A stretch of DNA of 64,000 nucleotides from Prevotella sp. GTDB taxonomy: Bacteria > Bacteroidota > Bacteroidia > Bacteroidales > Bacteroidaceae. Below the pieces are notes generated by a model. That model was not told the origin of the DNA and made no database searches. It saw nothing but the letters and a program-made list of their open reading frames with translations. Every line of letters starts with the position of its first letter. Positions within the stretch are counted from its first letter, which is position 1. Position numbers and translations under genes: made by a program. This document shows positions 9,475-18,129 of the stretch, in pieces. The stretch is taken from assembly GCA_017428925.1 (NCBI GenBank), contig JAFRPY010000010.1:84939-148938 (forward strand), written 5' to 3'.

Positions 9475-9942
9475 TTATTGTTTGGTGAGTTTTAGTCCGA
9501 CATCTGAGATGCCGGGCAGAATTTCTCGCTTCATGTCATGACGGATGCAGAACTGCAGGGAATCTCCCTCATGCAGTTCAAGTACGGTGAGCGGGAATTC
9601 GTATTGGTAAAAACTAACTCCCTGTCCGTTGATGTCACCGTTTTTCTCCATCAGTTTGCATTTCAGCGCAAGCGTCTTCTTCGTGTTTCTGGGAATGGTG
9701 CGTTGCTCGACGAGCAGATTCAGGCTAGTAAACGGAAATTCAACTGTTGTGCGTAGTCCGATGTAGGCATGGTAGCGTCCTGCGTACTTAACAGGATGGG
9801 TATAGAAGAAAAGTGTGTCGTTCTTCTCCCATCCTGCCAATGGTGTATGTTCGTAATGATCATAAGCCACATTGTCGATGCAGGAAGTCATCGCAATTGT
9901 CATCAGCAGTACTGACAGTGCCTTTATGAGCCAGTGTCTCAT
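9475..9942 (-). CDS. gldH: Gliding motility lipoprotein GldH
   Basis: 155 aa. The N-terminus has a lipoprotein signal with MTSC as lipobox. The sequence fits the GldH family of Bacteroidetes: Y-x-H-Y-E-H-T-P near the start, GWEKNDTLFF, YHAYIGLRTTVEFPFTSLNL and a C-terminal GISDVGLKL. GldH is a gliding-associated lipoprotein in Flavobacterium but is also kept in non-gliding Bacteroidales, where its job is unclear. Its ATG overlaps the stop of ricT by 4 bp (ATGA), making it the last gene of the metF-holB-ricT-gldH unit. Confidence 0.88.
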   Translation of the reverse strand: MRHWLIKALSVLLMTIAMTSCIDNVAYDHYEHTPLAGWEKNDTLFFYTHPVKYAGRYHAYIGLRTTVEFPFTSLNLLVEQRTIPRNTKKTLALKCKLMEKNGDINGQGVSFYQYEFPLTVLELHEGDSLQFCIRHDMKREILPGISDVGLKLTKQ

Positions 9943-11261
9943 GCTTTCTTTCCTGTGTCCTTTTCTTCCCGCTGACTGCGGTCTTCATTGTTTTTCCGTT
10001 GTTCCTGACCTCTGCGGTCGTTATTACGGTTTTTATTTTTTCTTTGCTCACCGCCCTGACCGCCTTCCTTATTGCCTTGTGGGCGTTGTTCTTGGTGCTG
10101 TTTGGGTGGATTGTTTTCTTTGCCCTGTGTCTGTTGGGCATTAGGCTTGTTTTTGCCACCAGCCTTATTCTTCTTTTTCTTTTTCTTGGCACGGTCGAAA
10201 CGGGTTATGCTTTCTCCGGCTAACAGGTCGATGGGACGATTGTTCGCACGCTGACCATCATCATCCTGGAGGCTGTCGGGTTTCTCGCCCCGTTTGTTCA
10301 TTTCGATGATTTCCTTGGCGCGCTCGGCTGTGATGGTTTCCAGATTGGCTGCCATGCGCTTGTCGGTAGAGTAGGAGACGAGTCCAGCCAGAATGTCACT
10401 TTTGAAGAAGAAGTATTCGCTGTCGAGCGTCTGCAGGGTGATGTCTTTGGGTGGCAGTTGTTTGCCAGCTTCCATGTAGTTGTCCACCTCGTAGTTCAGA
10501 CAGCATTTCAGTTTTGCACACATACCGGCCAGCTTCTGCGGATTCAGCGAGATGTCTTGGTATCGGGCTGCATTCGTGGATACACTGGAGAAATTTTTCA
10601 TCCATGTAGCACAGCAGAGTTCTCTGCCGCAGGGACCTGTTCCGCCGATGCGGCCAGCTTCCTGCCGGGCACCAATTTGTTTCATTTCAATGCGCACGTG
10701 GAATGTGGCTGCCAAGTCCTTGATGAGCTGACGGAAGTCCACACGTTCGTCGGCTATGTAGTAGAATATGGCTTTGTTGCAGTCGCCCTGATATTCCACA
10801 TCTCCGATTTTCATTTCTAATCCCAGTCCTTTGGCAATCTGCCGGCTTTCAATCATGGTGGCATGCTCACGGCTCTTGGCTTCGCGATATTTGTCCATGT
10901 CGCTATCCTTGGCAATGCGGTAGATGCGCTTGATATCGTCAGGACCTTTCAGGTTGGCTTTTTTTATCTGTAGCTTCACCAGTCGTCCGGTCAGCGTAAC
11001 CACACCGATATCGTGGCCGGGATTGGCTTCTACGGCAACGATGTCGCCCTTCCGTAGCTCCAGTCCGTTTACATTATGGTAGTAGCCTTTACGGGTGTTT
11101 TTGAACTGTACTTCCACGAGGTCAGTGTCGTTAGTGTTGCCGGGCACGTCGTTCAGCCAGTCATAGGTGTTCAGCTGACGGTTCTGCCGTCCGCAGCCTC
11201 CGCAGCTCAGTCCGCGGTCGCTGTCATTGGTTATCTTGTATTTCAGATTCTTGTAATCCAT
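9939..11261 (-). CDS. ricT: RicT/YaaT-like PSP1-domain protein
   Basis: 440 aa. PSP1 C-terminal domain protein; in Bacillus the homologue YaaT/RicT forms a Fe-S-binding complex that affects RNA processing and phosphorelay, while its role in Bacteroidetes is not established. Visible: GDIVAVEANPGHDIGVVTL, YIADERVDFRQLIKDLA, and cysteine clusters CGGCGRQ near the N-terminus, GPCGRELCC and MCAKLKCCLNYE. The last about 110 residues are Lys/Asn/Gln-rich, low-complexity and probably disordered. Third in the minus-strand operon; the 120 bp between holB and this gene are taken up by a palindromic repeat. Confidence 0.9.
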   Translation of the reverse strand: MDYKNLKYKITNDSDRGLSCGGCGRQNRQLNTYDWLNDVPGNTNDTDLVEVQFKNTRKGYYHNVNGLELRKGDIVAVEANPGHDIGVVTLTGRLVKLQIKKANLKGPDDIKRIYRIAKDSDMDKYREAKSREHATMIESRQIAKGLGLEMKIGDVEYQGDCNKAIFYYIADERVDFRQLIKDLAATFHVRIEMKQIGARQEAGRIGGTGPCGRELCCATWMKNFSSVSTNAARYQDISLNPQKLAGMCAKLKCCLNYEVDNYMEAGKQLPPKDITLQTLDSEYFFFKSDILAGLVSYSTDKRMAANLETITAERAKEIIEMNKRGEKPDSLQDDDGQRANNRPIDLLAGESITRFDRAKKKKKKNKAGGKNKPNAQQTQGKENNPPKQHQEQRPQGNKEGGQGGEQRKNKNRNNDRRGQEQRKNNEDRSQREEKDTGKKA

Positions 11262-11270
11262 ATATTCTTT

Positions 11271-11380
11271 AGACCCACCCCCACCCTCCCTATAGGGAGG
11301 GAGCAGATACTTTGTTATGTTATTTTATATCGTTTATGACTAATCACCCCCTCCCTATAGGGAGGGTGAGGGGTGGGTCT
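11271..11380. repeat. G/C-rich nested palindromic element, two-armed copy
   Basis: Outer inverted ends AGACCCACCCC / GGGGTGGGTCT enclose two inner palindromes, each with CTCCCTATAGGGAG, separated by an A/T-rich centre of about 40 bp. It fills the whole gap between holB and ricT. The structure resembles a miniature inverted-repeat element; further copies are at 18147, 20909 and 28492, with single arms elsewhere. Confidence 0.85.
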
Positions 11381-11381
11381 T

Positions 11382-12536
11382 CTATTTTTGCAACAGCAAC
11401 ACGATAATATTCAGGGCCATATCGAAAAACACGATTTTAGGGTTGGCATTCTGTCCGATGTCACGAATGGCCTTCTGCATCAGTTCCGAGATGCCTATCA
11501 CGTTACTTTCATTGATGAACCGAGAAAAGTTGCGTGCGAAGTTTTCCTCATCCTGTGTCATATAGCACAGTTCGGGTTGATGGAAGTTGTACATGAAGTT
11601 CTCTCTGACTAATCGTAGGAAATAGGTCAGCATGCGACGTTGCTTTTCGCGTCCGTACCCGCTCACGATTTCGCTCCATTTCTTTAGTTCCTTCACGTTT
11701 CGTTGCCAGGCTAACCGCATCATCATGATAAACATGTCGAGAAAGAGGCGGTTTTCGTTACCAGTGTCAAGTTCTTCAAGGGCTTTTAGCCACGAACCGT
11801 TGGCTACACGAGCCAGCCGGTGAGCTTCTTCCTTGTCGATGCCTCTCCGCTCAGTCAGTGCTTTTTCTATGTGATCGGTATCAATTTTCTTAACGTCAAC
11901 CCGTTGGGTACGACTGGTGATGGTTTCCAGAAGCTTCTCTGGTTCTTCACAGACCATCAGAAACACCGTCTGTGTGGGTGGCTCCTCGATGAGTTTCAAC
12001 AACTTGTTGGCACAGGCCAGATTCATGCGTTCAGGCAGCCATACGATGCAGACTTTATACCCTCCCATCGAAGATTTCAGCGAGAGTTTGCGGTTCAGTT
12101 CGTCACTTTCAGCCTCGTAGATAATGGCCTGCTGGTTATCAGCGCGCATCATCTGCAGCCATTGGTCCATCGTGAAGTATGGACCTTCCATGAGCAGCGT
12201 GTTCCATTCCTTGGCGAAGTCATCACTGACCATTTTATGCTCCGCACTCGTCCCCTTGGGCTTGACGACAGGGTAGGAGAACTGGAGGTCAGGATGCTGC
12301 CATTTGCGGAGCATGGCCTCGGCATTGGTGGTCAGTTGTGAGTTGAATCCAGGCAACTGGCTGCCGTCTTCCTGACGTTCACCGAGCAGATAGGAAGCAA
12401 AGGCCAGTGCCAAGGCCATCTTGCCGCTGCCTGCAGGACCGCAAAGCAGCAGGGCGTGTGGCAGTCTTCCTTCCTCCACCATCTGCATCAGCCGTTGCCG
12501 GGCTTCCTCTTGTCCGATGACCTCACTGAATTTCAT
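11382..12536 (-). CDS. holB: DNA polymerase III delta-prime-like clamp-loader subunit
   Basis: 384 aa. AAA+ subunit of the clamp loader that opens the sliding clamp at replication forks. Typical start KFSEVIGQEEARQRL, P-loop CGPAGSGKMALALAFA (Met replaces the usual Thr/Ser after GK, as in non-hydrolysing delta-prime subunits), MNLACANKLLKLIEEPP and ITSRTQRVDVKK (sensor 1/SRC-like region). No zinc-binding cysteine cluster is obvious. It follows metF by 16 bp in the same direction. Confidence 0.9.
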   Translation of the reverse strand: MKFSEVIGQEEARQRLMQMVEEGRLPHALLLCGPAGSGKMALALAFASYLLGERQEDGSQLPGFNSQLTTNAEAMLRKWQHPDLQFSYPVVKPKGTSAEHKMVSDDFAKEWNTLLMEGPYFTMDQWLQMMRADNQQAIIYEAESDELNRKLSLKSSMGGYKVCIVWLPERMNLACANKLLKLIEEPPTQTVFLMVCEEPEKLLETITSRTQRVDVKKIDTDHIEKALTERRGIDKEEAHRLARVANGSWLKALEELDTGNENRLFLDMFIMMMRLAWQRNVKELKKWSEIVSGYGREKQRRMLTYFLRLVRENFMYNFHQPELCYMTQDEENFARNFSRFINESNVIGISELMQKAIRDIGQNANPKIVFFDMALNIIVLLLQK

Positions 12537-12552
12537 CCTTGTCCTTTGTCCT

Positions 12553-13515
12553 TTAGCAAATTGTCTTCACCACTTCCTTGACCGATTCCACGGCACTTAC
12601 CGTATAGAAGTGAATGTTGTTTACCCCGTGTGCATAGAGGTCACGACACTGCTGGACGGCCCATTCCACGCCCAGTTGCCTGGCATCGTCGTCGGTTTTG
12701 CATTTCACCACCTCACGGGCCAGTTCCTCGGGAATGTCACAATGGAAGGTCTTTGGCACCACCGTCAGTTGCGAGAGTTTGGCAAAGGGCTTCAGCCCCG
12801 GCACAATGGGAATGGCGATACCCATCGCACGCGCCTTCTCTACGAACCGGAAGTATTTCTCATTGTCATAGAACAACTGTGTCACGGCATATTTTGCACC
12901 GAGGTCCTGCTTCTTTTTCAGGTATTCCATGTCGCGTTCCAGATTCGGCGCTTCTTCGTGCTTTTCCGGATAGCAGGCCACGCCGAACGAGAATTTCTCT
13001 CCGGGATGCTTGATGGGTGTGCCGTCGCGGAAATAGCCGTCGTTGAACTTCACCACCTGCTCGATGAGTTGTGTCGTATGGCGGTAGCCTCCGCGGATCG
13101 GCGTGAATGTCTTCTGGTCCTGTGCCTTGTCGCCTCGGAGCAGCAGCACGTCGTTGATGCCTAAGAACTGCAGGTCGATGAGTTCATACTCAATGTCTTC
13201 AGCCGTGGCACCACTACAGATGATGTGCGGAATCACCGGCAACTGATAGCGTTGCTGAATGGCGGCGGCAATGGCGATTGTGCCGGGTCGGCGGCGTATG
13301 CGCTGGCGCTCAAAGTTACCGTCTTCCAGTTCCCGATAGACATATTCCGAGTGGTGGGTGGTGATGTTGATATATTTCGGATTAAACTCCTTCAGTATGT
13401 CGATGGTGCTGAACAGCGCCTCCGTGCCGTTACCCTTCAGGGGCGGCAATACCTCAAACGAGAAGCCTTTTTCCTCTTTTACCTGTCCGTTTTCCAGTAA
13501 GTCGATGACTTTCAT
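12553..13515 (-). CDS. metF: 5,10-methylenetetrahydrofolate reductase
   Basis: 320 aa. FAD enzyme reducing methylene-THF to methyl-THF for methionine synthesis. Visible: FSFEVLPPLKGNG, YINITTHHSEY, LPVIPHIICSGAT, LGINDVLLLRGD, SFGVACYPEKHEE, KYAVTQLFYDNEKYF and IPIVPGLKPF. I chose the ATG at 13513-13515 (MKVIDLLENG); an upstream in-frame ATG at 13539 would lie within the TAAATTTG -7 box (13537-13544) and upstream of the transcription start. First gene of the minus operon. Confidence 0.96.
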   Translation of the reverse strand: MKVIDLLENGQVKEEKGFSFEVLPPLKGNGTEALFSTIDILKEFNPKYINITTHHSEYVYRELEDGNFERQRIRRRPGTIAIAAAIQQRYQLPVIPHIICSGATAEDIEYELIDLQFLGINDVLLLRGDKAQDQKTFTPIRGGYRHTTQLIEQVVKFNDGYFRDGTPIKHPGEKFSFGVACYPEKHEEAPNLERDMEYLKKKQDLGAKYAVTQLFYDNEKYFRFVEKARAMGIAIPIVPGLKPFAKLSQLTVVPKTFHCDIPEELAREVVKCKTDDDARQLGVEWAVQQCRDLYAHGVNNIHFYTVSAVESVKEVVKTIC

Positions 13516-13536
13516 TTCTATTATTGTAAATCGGTG

Positions 13537-13544
13537 CAAATTTA
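13537..13544 (-). promoter_or_regulatory. -7 box for metF operon
   Basis: TAAATTTG on the minus strand matches TAnnTTTG, ending 22 bp before the chosen metF ATG. No clear -33 element. Confidence 0.45.
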
Positions 13545-13649
13545 CGAAATTTTCTTGTCATTCCATTCAATTTAACAATAAATCTTGGGGAAAACGGTTA
13601 TTAAAACGTAATTTAAAGTAGAAATATCATACAAAACACCTTAATAAAA

Positions 13650-15119
13650 ATGAATCAAACTCAGAATGGTAGCAAAGCCTACCTTATTTCTATCGTGATG
13701 GTAGCCGTCTTAGGCGGCTTGCTCTTCGGTTACGACACCGCAGTTATCTCTGGAGCCGAGAAGGGTCTCCAGGCGTTTTTCATGGAAGCCAAGGATTTCG
13801 CCTACACAGATGGGTGGCATGGCTTTACGTCAGCATCAGCCCTTATTGGCTGTATCATCGGTTCTGCCCTTTCGGGTTATCTGGCCACCAACCTTGGGCG
13901 CAAGAAGTCGCTCATCATTGCCGGTTTGCTGTTCTTTATTTCTGCTTTAGGCAGCATGGATCCCGAGTTCCTTTTCTTTGAGCATGGCGTCCCGACCTAT
14001 TCGCTGCTGCTGATGTTCAATGTTTACCGTATTATCGGCGGTATTGGCGTGGGACTGGCTTCGGCTATCTGCCCAATGTATATTGGTGAGGTGGCTCCCT
14101 CAAACATCCGCGGTATGCTTGTCTCTTGGAACCAGTTTGCCATTATCTTCGGTCAGTTGGTGGTCTATTTCGTCAACTTCTTCATCTTGGGCGACCATAT
14201 TCAGCCGCTCGTGGAAGAGATGGGTAAGGGCCTTGCCGCCATCGACCCCAGGGCACAGTGGACGGTGACCACCGGATGGCGTTATATGTTCGGTTCTGAA
14301 GCCGTTCCTGCAGGACTCTTCGCCCTGCTCATCTGCTTCGTGCCCGAGACTCCGCGCTATCTTGTCAGTATCAATCAGGATCAGAAGGCACTCGGTATTC
14401 TGTCGAAGATTAACGGCAGTGAGCGTGCCATGCAGATTCTGCAGGACATCAAGGATACCATGGTCGTGAAGACCGAGAAGTTGATGACCTACGGCTTTAT
14501 GTGCATCTTCATCGGCATCATGCTCAGCGTGTTCCAGCAGGCAGTAGGTATTAACGCCGTGCTCTACTACGCTCCGCGTATCTTCGGTGACATGGGCATG
14601 GACAACCCGATGATGATTACTGTCTTCATGGGTATCATCAACATCCTGTTCACCCTCGTGGCTATCTTCACCGTAGAGAAATGGGGCCGCAAGCCGCTGC
14701 TTATCTACGGTTCTCTGGGTATGGCTCTCGGCGCCTTCGGTGTTGCCGTCACCTTCGGACATACCGGTCTTGAATTCCTCACGGCAGCCAGTCTGTTGGT
14801 CTATAGTGCCTCGTTCATGTTCTCGTGGGGTCCCATCACCTGGGTGCTCATTGCCGAGATATTCCCCAACACCATCCGTGGTGGAGCCGTTGCCATTGCT
14901 GTGGCCTTCCAGTGGATATTCAACTTCATCGTGAGCAGCACATTCGTTCCGATGTTCAACATGCACCTCACCGAGGGCGACGACTTCGGACACTGGTTCA
15001 CCTATGGTCTCTACGGCGTTATCTGTGTGATTGCTGCCATCTTCGTTTGGAAACTTGTTCCTGAAACCAAGGGCAAGACGCTTGAAGACATGACGGCTCT
15101 CTGGAAAAACCGGAAATAG
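13650..15119 (+). CDS. xylE: XylE-type sugar:proton symporter (MFS)
   Basis: 489 aa, twelve membrane segments, sugar porter family of the major facilitator superfamily. Signatures: GGLLFGYDTAVISGAEKG in helix 1, NLGRKKSLI between helices 2 and 3, RIIGGIGVGLAS, PETPRYLV, FQQAVGINAVLYYAPRIF, WGRKPLL and VPETKGKTLEDM at the end. These fit E. coli XylE and related xylose/hexose importers; exact sugar not provable here. It faces a secreted esterase gene across a shared terminator, consistent with xylan use. Confidence 0.93.
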   Translation: MNQTQNGSKAYLISIVMVAVLGGLLFGYDTAVISGAEKGLQAFFMEAKDFAYTDGWHGFTSASALIGCIIGSALSGYLATNLGRKKSLIIAGLLFFISALGSMDPEFLFFEHGVPTYSLLLMFNVYRIIGGIGVGLASAICPMYIGEVAPSNIRGMLVSWNQFAIIFGQLVVYFVNFFILGDHIQPLVEEMGKGLAAIDPRAQWTVTTGWRYMFGSEAVPAGLFALLICFVPETPRYLVSINQDQKALGILSKINGSERAMQILQDIKDTMVVKTEKLMTYGFMCIFIGIMLSVFQQAVGINAVLYYAPRIFGDMGMDNPMMITVFMGIINILFTLVAIFTVEKWGRKPLLIYGSLGMALGAFGVAVTFGHTGLEFLTAASLLVYSASFMFSWGPITWVLIAEIFPNTIRGGAVAIAVAFQWIFNFIVSSTFVPMFNMHLTEGDDFGHWFTYGLYGVICVIAAIFVWKLVPETKGKTLEDMTALWKNRK

Positions 15120-15140
15120 CAGTCGTCACCTCAAACCCAT

Positions 15141-15185
15141 AAAAAAACGCAGGAGTGCATAGTTTTTGTGCTCCTGCGTTTTTTC
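15141..15185. terminator. Bidirectional intrinsic terminator
   Basis: An A-run, then CGCAGGAG...CTCCTGCG with an 18-nt apical part, then a T-run. It serves both xylE (plus) and the esterase gene (minus), which ends inside its right edge. Confidence 0.85.
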
Positions 15186-16498
15186 TATTTCAACTGTTTC
15201 AACAGCCATTCCATGTGGCTGTACTCCGTGGCCTCCGATGTCCAATGCTCGTTGACGGGCGTGATGAGCGATTCCTTTTCACACGTCAGCGTGTTCCATA
15301 CGGCATAACTGGTGGTAGGCGGACAAGTGTCATCGTTGTAACCCCATGTAAGACGGATCCTGGCCTTCACGTAGCGGGCAAAGTTCACCACATCGTAGTA
15401 GGCCATCGTATGGATCTTTTCCGTAGTGAGCATCCCGTTCATACGGTTGAAATGGGGATAGCCGCCCGTGCGTCCTTTTTCTGCATAGCCCGCCATGTCG
15501 CTCAGGGCAGGATGGTTGGCCACACAGAGCGTGACACGAGGATCAAGTCCTGCGGTGACGATGGCCAATGCCCCTCCCTGAGAACCTCCCTGAACGGCCA
15601 CATTGCGACCGTCCCATTCAGGCAGTGAAGTGAGCAGGTCAATGCAGCGCACACAAGCCAGATAGACACGTTTCATGTAGTAGTTGTCGCGGTTGTCAAG
15701 TCCCTGGCAGAGATAGCCGTTGGGATCCGTATTGAGCGCGCGGCTGATTTCGTTGAACTGTTCCGTGGTCATACGGGGGTCAAGTCCGTGGATTTCCATC
15801 TCCAGACGGATGAAACCGTTCTCTGCATAATACTTGTGACGCAGGGGCTCCTTGATGGTCTTCACACCGGCACCCGGCGGACAGAGTACCACAGGGCAAC
15901 TGCCTTTCCCGGCATTCTTCGGATAGAACAGATAGCCGTAGATACACTGGCCGCGCCGGTTGAGTTGCAGGCGGATGAGCCAGCAATCTACCTTGTCTGT
16001 GCAATATTCCGCAGCCCTTTCGCGGGTGTAGGTCAGGGGGAAAGCGGCGGCCTCCTCCTTGGCCTTGTCCCAGAAAGCCTTGAAGTCGGCAGGCTCCTTG
16101 GTGTAAGGCTGGATTTTGTCAGCAGAAAAGCCTACCTTGATGTGATGGCCGTATTCCTTTCCGTCGCAGGTGATGTGCAGGCGCAGGTCACGGAACCCCG
16201 GCGTCTTCCGCGTTCCCATATTGATCAGCGCGCGTCCGTTCCTGAGTTTGACAGAACCCTGCTCATCGTCGGGCAGCATATCGTTGCCGATGGAGTAACT
16301 GACCGTTCCCTCCTGCGGAATGCCATACTTGAAGAACTGCACCTCCACCGTGGCCTTCTGCCCCGTTTCATAGAGCCAGTCGGCATGGTCGGGCGTAGTC
16401 ACCCACAGGTAATCAGAACGATAGGGATAATTTTCCGCCCGCAAGGCAGCGCAGAAAACAAGTGCCGTCAAGGCAACCGTCATGCATAATCTTCTCAT
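15185..16498 (-). CDS. Secreted acetyl xylan esterase / cephalosporin-C deacetylase family (CE7-like)
   Basis: 437 aa. Signal peptide MRRLCMTVALTALVFCAALR, then an N-terminal beta-rich region and an alpha/beta hydrolase domain. Expected to remove acetyl groups from xylan or xylo-oligosaccharides in the periplasm or outside. Nucleophile Ser306 in VQGGSQGGALA (GxSxG); likely acid in WGYNDDTCPP and His in NEHWTSEA near the C-terminus; CPVVLCPPGAGVKT supplies the oxyanion region. Longer than the intracellular CE7 enzymes (about 320 aa) because of the leader and N-terminal domain. Convergent with xylE. Confidence 0.87.
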   Translation of the reverse strand: MRRLCMTVALTALVFCAALRAENYPYRSDYLWVTTPDHADWLYETGQKATVEVQFFKYGIPQEGTVSYSIGNDMLPDDEQGSVKLRNGRALINMGTRKTPGFRDLRLHITCDGKEYGHHIKVGFSADKIQPYTKEPADFKAFWDKAKEEAAAFPLTYTRERAAEYCTDKVDCWLIRLQLNRRGQCIYGYLFYPKNAGKGSCPVVLCPPGAGVKTIKEPLRHKYYAENGFIRLEMEIHGLDPRMTTEQFNEISRALNTDPNGYLCQGLDNRDNYYMKRVYLACVRCIDLLTSLPEWDGRNVAVQGGSQGGALAIVTAGLDPRVTLCVANHPALSDMAGYAEKGRTGGYPHFNRMNGMLTTEKIHTMAYYDVVNFARYVKARIRLTWGYNDDTCPPTTSYAVWNTLTCEKESLITPVNEHWTSEATEYSHMEWLLKQLK

Positions 16499-16636
16499 AA
16501 TCTTTTTTTTGATGTGCTTAGTAGTGCTTGCAAAAATAAGGATAATCTTTGAAAGCCGATGCTTGAAAAATGATAAAACAGTCTTTATTTTTGATTTTTT
16601 TGCGATGGGGGAGAAGCAAGTATGGAGTTTTTTCTT

Positions 16637-16644
16637 TATATTTG
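16637..16644 (+). promoter_or_regulatory. -7 box for aldA
   Basis: TATATTTG fits TAnnTTTG, 45 bp before the aldA ATG; -33 element not clear. Confidence 0.4.
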
Positions 16645-16689
16645 CGGTCAGAAACTTTTAACTAATTACTAACAAACAATCTGAAAGAC

Positions 16690-18129
16690 ATGAAAGATTT
16701 GAAAATGTACATCAACGGCCAGTTTGTGGAGAGCCGTTCGGGTGAGTGGATTGAAGTATTGAACCCCAGCACGGAGGAAGTGACCTCGCGCCAGCCTGCA
16801 GGTACGGTGGAGGATGTGAACGAAGCCGTGGAGGCTGCATACGCGGCCCAGAAGAAATGGGCGAAGGTGCCTGCTGCCGAGCGTGCCGTCTATCTGCATA
16901 AGATTGCCGACGGCATCCGTGCCAACTTCGACAAGTTCCAGGAGATCATTGTCCGTGAGCAGGGTAAGACACAGGCGCTTGCCGGTGTGGAAGTGGGTGT
17001 CACTGCCACTTATTTCGACTATATGGCTGAGTTTGCCCGCCGCATTGAGGGTGAGGTGATTCAGAGTGATGCCCCCAACGAGACGATGATTCTCGTGAAG
17101 AAGCCTATCGGTGTGGCTGCCGGTATCCTGCCTTGGAACTTCCCGTTCTTCCTCATTGCCCGTAAGGCTGCCGCCGCCCTGATAACAGGCTGCTCCATCG
17201 TTATCAAGCCTGCTCAGATTACGCCCGAGAACTGTACGGAGATCTGTAAGGTGGTTCATGAGAGTGGTCTGCCTGCCGGTCTGTTCAATGTGGTGACAGG
17301 TAAGGGTTCCGTGGTTGGTAATGCGCTGGCCAGTCATCCCAAGGTGGGCATCGTGAGCCTGACAGGTTCTGTTGGAGCCGGTGTGAAGATTATGGAAGCC
17401 GCTGCTCCGAATATCACCAAGGTGAGCCTCGAACTGGGTGGTAAGGCCCCGGCCATCGTATTCCCCGATGCCGACCTTGAACTGGCTGCTCAGGCCATTC
17501 TGGAGAGCCGCATCGGCAACACCGGTCAGATTTGTAACAATGCCGAGCGCGTTTATGTACACAAGGATATCAAGAAGGAATTCACCGATCTCATCGTGAA
17601 GAAGTTCAAGGCCGTGAAGTATGGCAATCCTGCCATTGAGAAGGATGTCGATATGGGGCCGCTGGTGGAGAAGGCTGCACTGGAGAGTGTGACGAAGAAG
17701 GTGAACCACGCCGTGGAGCAGGGAGCCAAGATTCTTTGTGGCGGTGCTCCCGTTGAGGGCAAGGGCTACTTCTATCCTGCAACGGTGCTTGACAACTGTA
17801 CTCAGGATATGGACATCATCCATGAGGAGACCTTCGGCCCGGTGCTGCCATTGGTGGAGTTCGACAACATCGACCAGATCATCGAGTGGGCCAACGATTG
17901 CGAATACGGTCTTGCCTCTTCGGTATTCACCAAGGACATCGACACCGCTACACGCATCTGCCGTGAGATTGAGTTCGGCGAGACTTATATCAACCGCATG
18001 CACTTCGAGGCCATCCAGGGCTTCCATGCAGGTGTGAAGAAATCAGGTATTGGTGGTGCTGATGGTAAGCATGGCATGGAGGAATACCTCGTCACGAAGG
18101 TGGTCTATCTTGATACTCACTATGAGTAG
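16690..18129 (+). CDS. aldA: Aldehyde dehydrogenase, lactaldehyde dehydrogenase type
   Basis: 479 aa, the same length as E. coli AldA. Oxidises L-lactaldehyde (from fucose or rhamnose breakdown) or glycolaldehyde with NAD. Motifs: PWNFPFFLIARKAAAAL (cofactor), LTGSVGAG, LELGGKAPAIVF (general base Glu), GQICNNAERVYV (catalytic Cys) and EETFGPVLP. Substrate assignment rests on overall similarity and on the GH106-like (alpha-L-rhamnosidase family) gene that follows with an 8-bp overlap: rhamnose release followed by lactaldehyde oxidation would be a sensible pair. Confidence 0.9.
   Translation: MKDLKMYINGQFVESRSGEWIEVLNPSTEEVTSRQPAGTVEDVNEAVEAAYAAQKKWAKVPAAERAVYLHKIADGIRANFDKFQEIIVREQGKTQALAGVEVGVTATYFDYMAEFARRIEGEVIQSDAPNETMILVKKPIGVAAGILPWNFPFFLIARKAAAALITGCSIVIKPAQITPENCTEICKVVHESGLPAGLFNVVTGKGSVVGNALASHPKVGIVSLTGSVGAGVKIMEAAAPNITKVSLELGGKAPAIVFPDADLELAAQAILESRIGNTGQICNNAERVYVHKDIKKEFTDLIVKKFKAVKYGNPAIEKDVDMGPLVEKAALESVTKKVNHAVEQGAKILCGGAPVEGKGYFYPATVLDNCTQDMDIIHEETFGPVLPLVEFDNIDQIIEWANDCEYGLASSVFTKDIDTATRICREIEFGETYINRMHFEAIQGFHAGVKKSGIGGADGKHGMEEYLVTKVVYLDTHYE

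Noticed and set aside
9464-9484. Terminator between rodA and gldH
   Set aside because: Only a weak CAATAAA/TTTATTG stem that overlaps coding ends; no G/C core.
14100-14993. Long minus-strand ORF opposite xylE
   Set aside because: It is antisense to a clearly conserved transporter and rich in His/Glu/Asp as expected from an overlapped frame.
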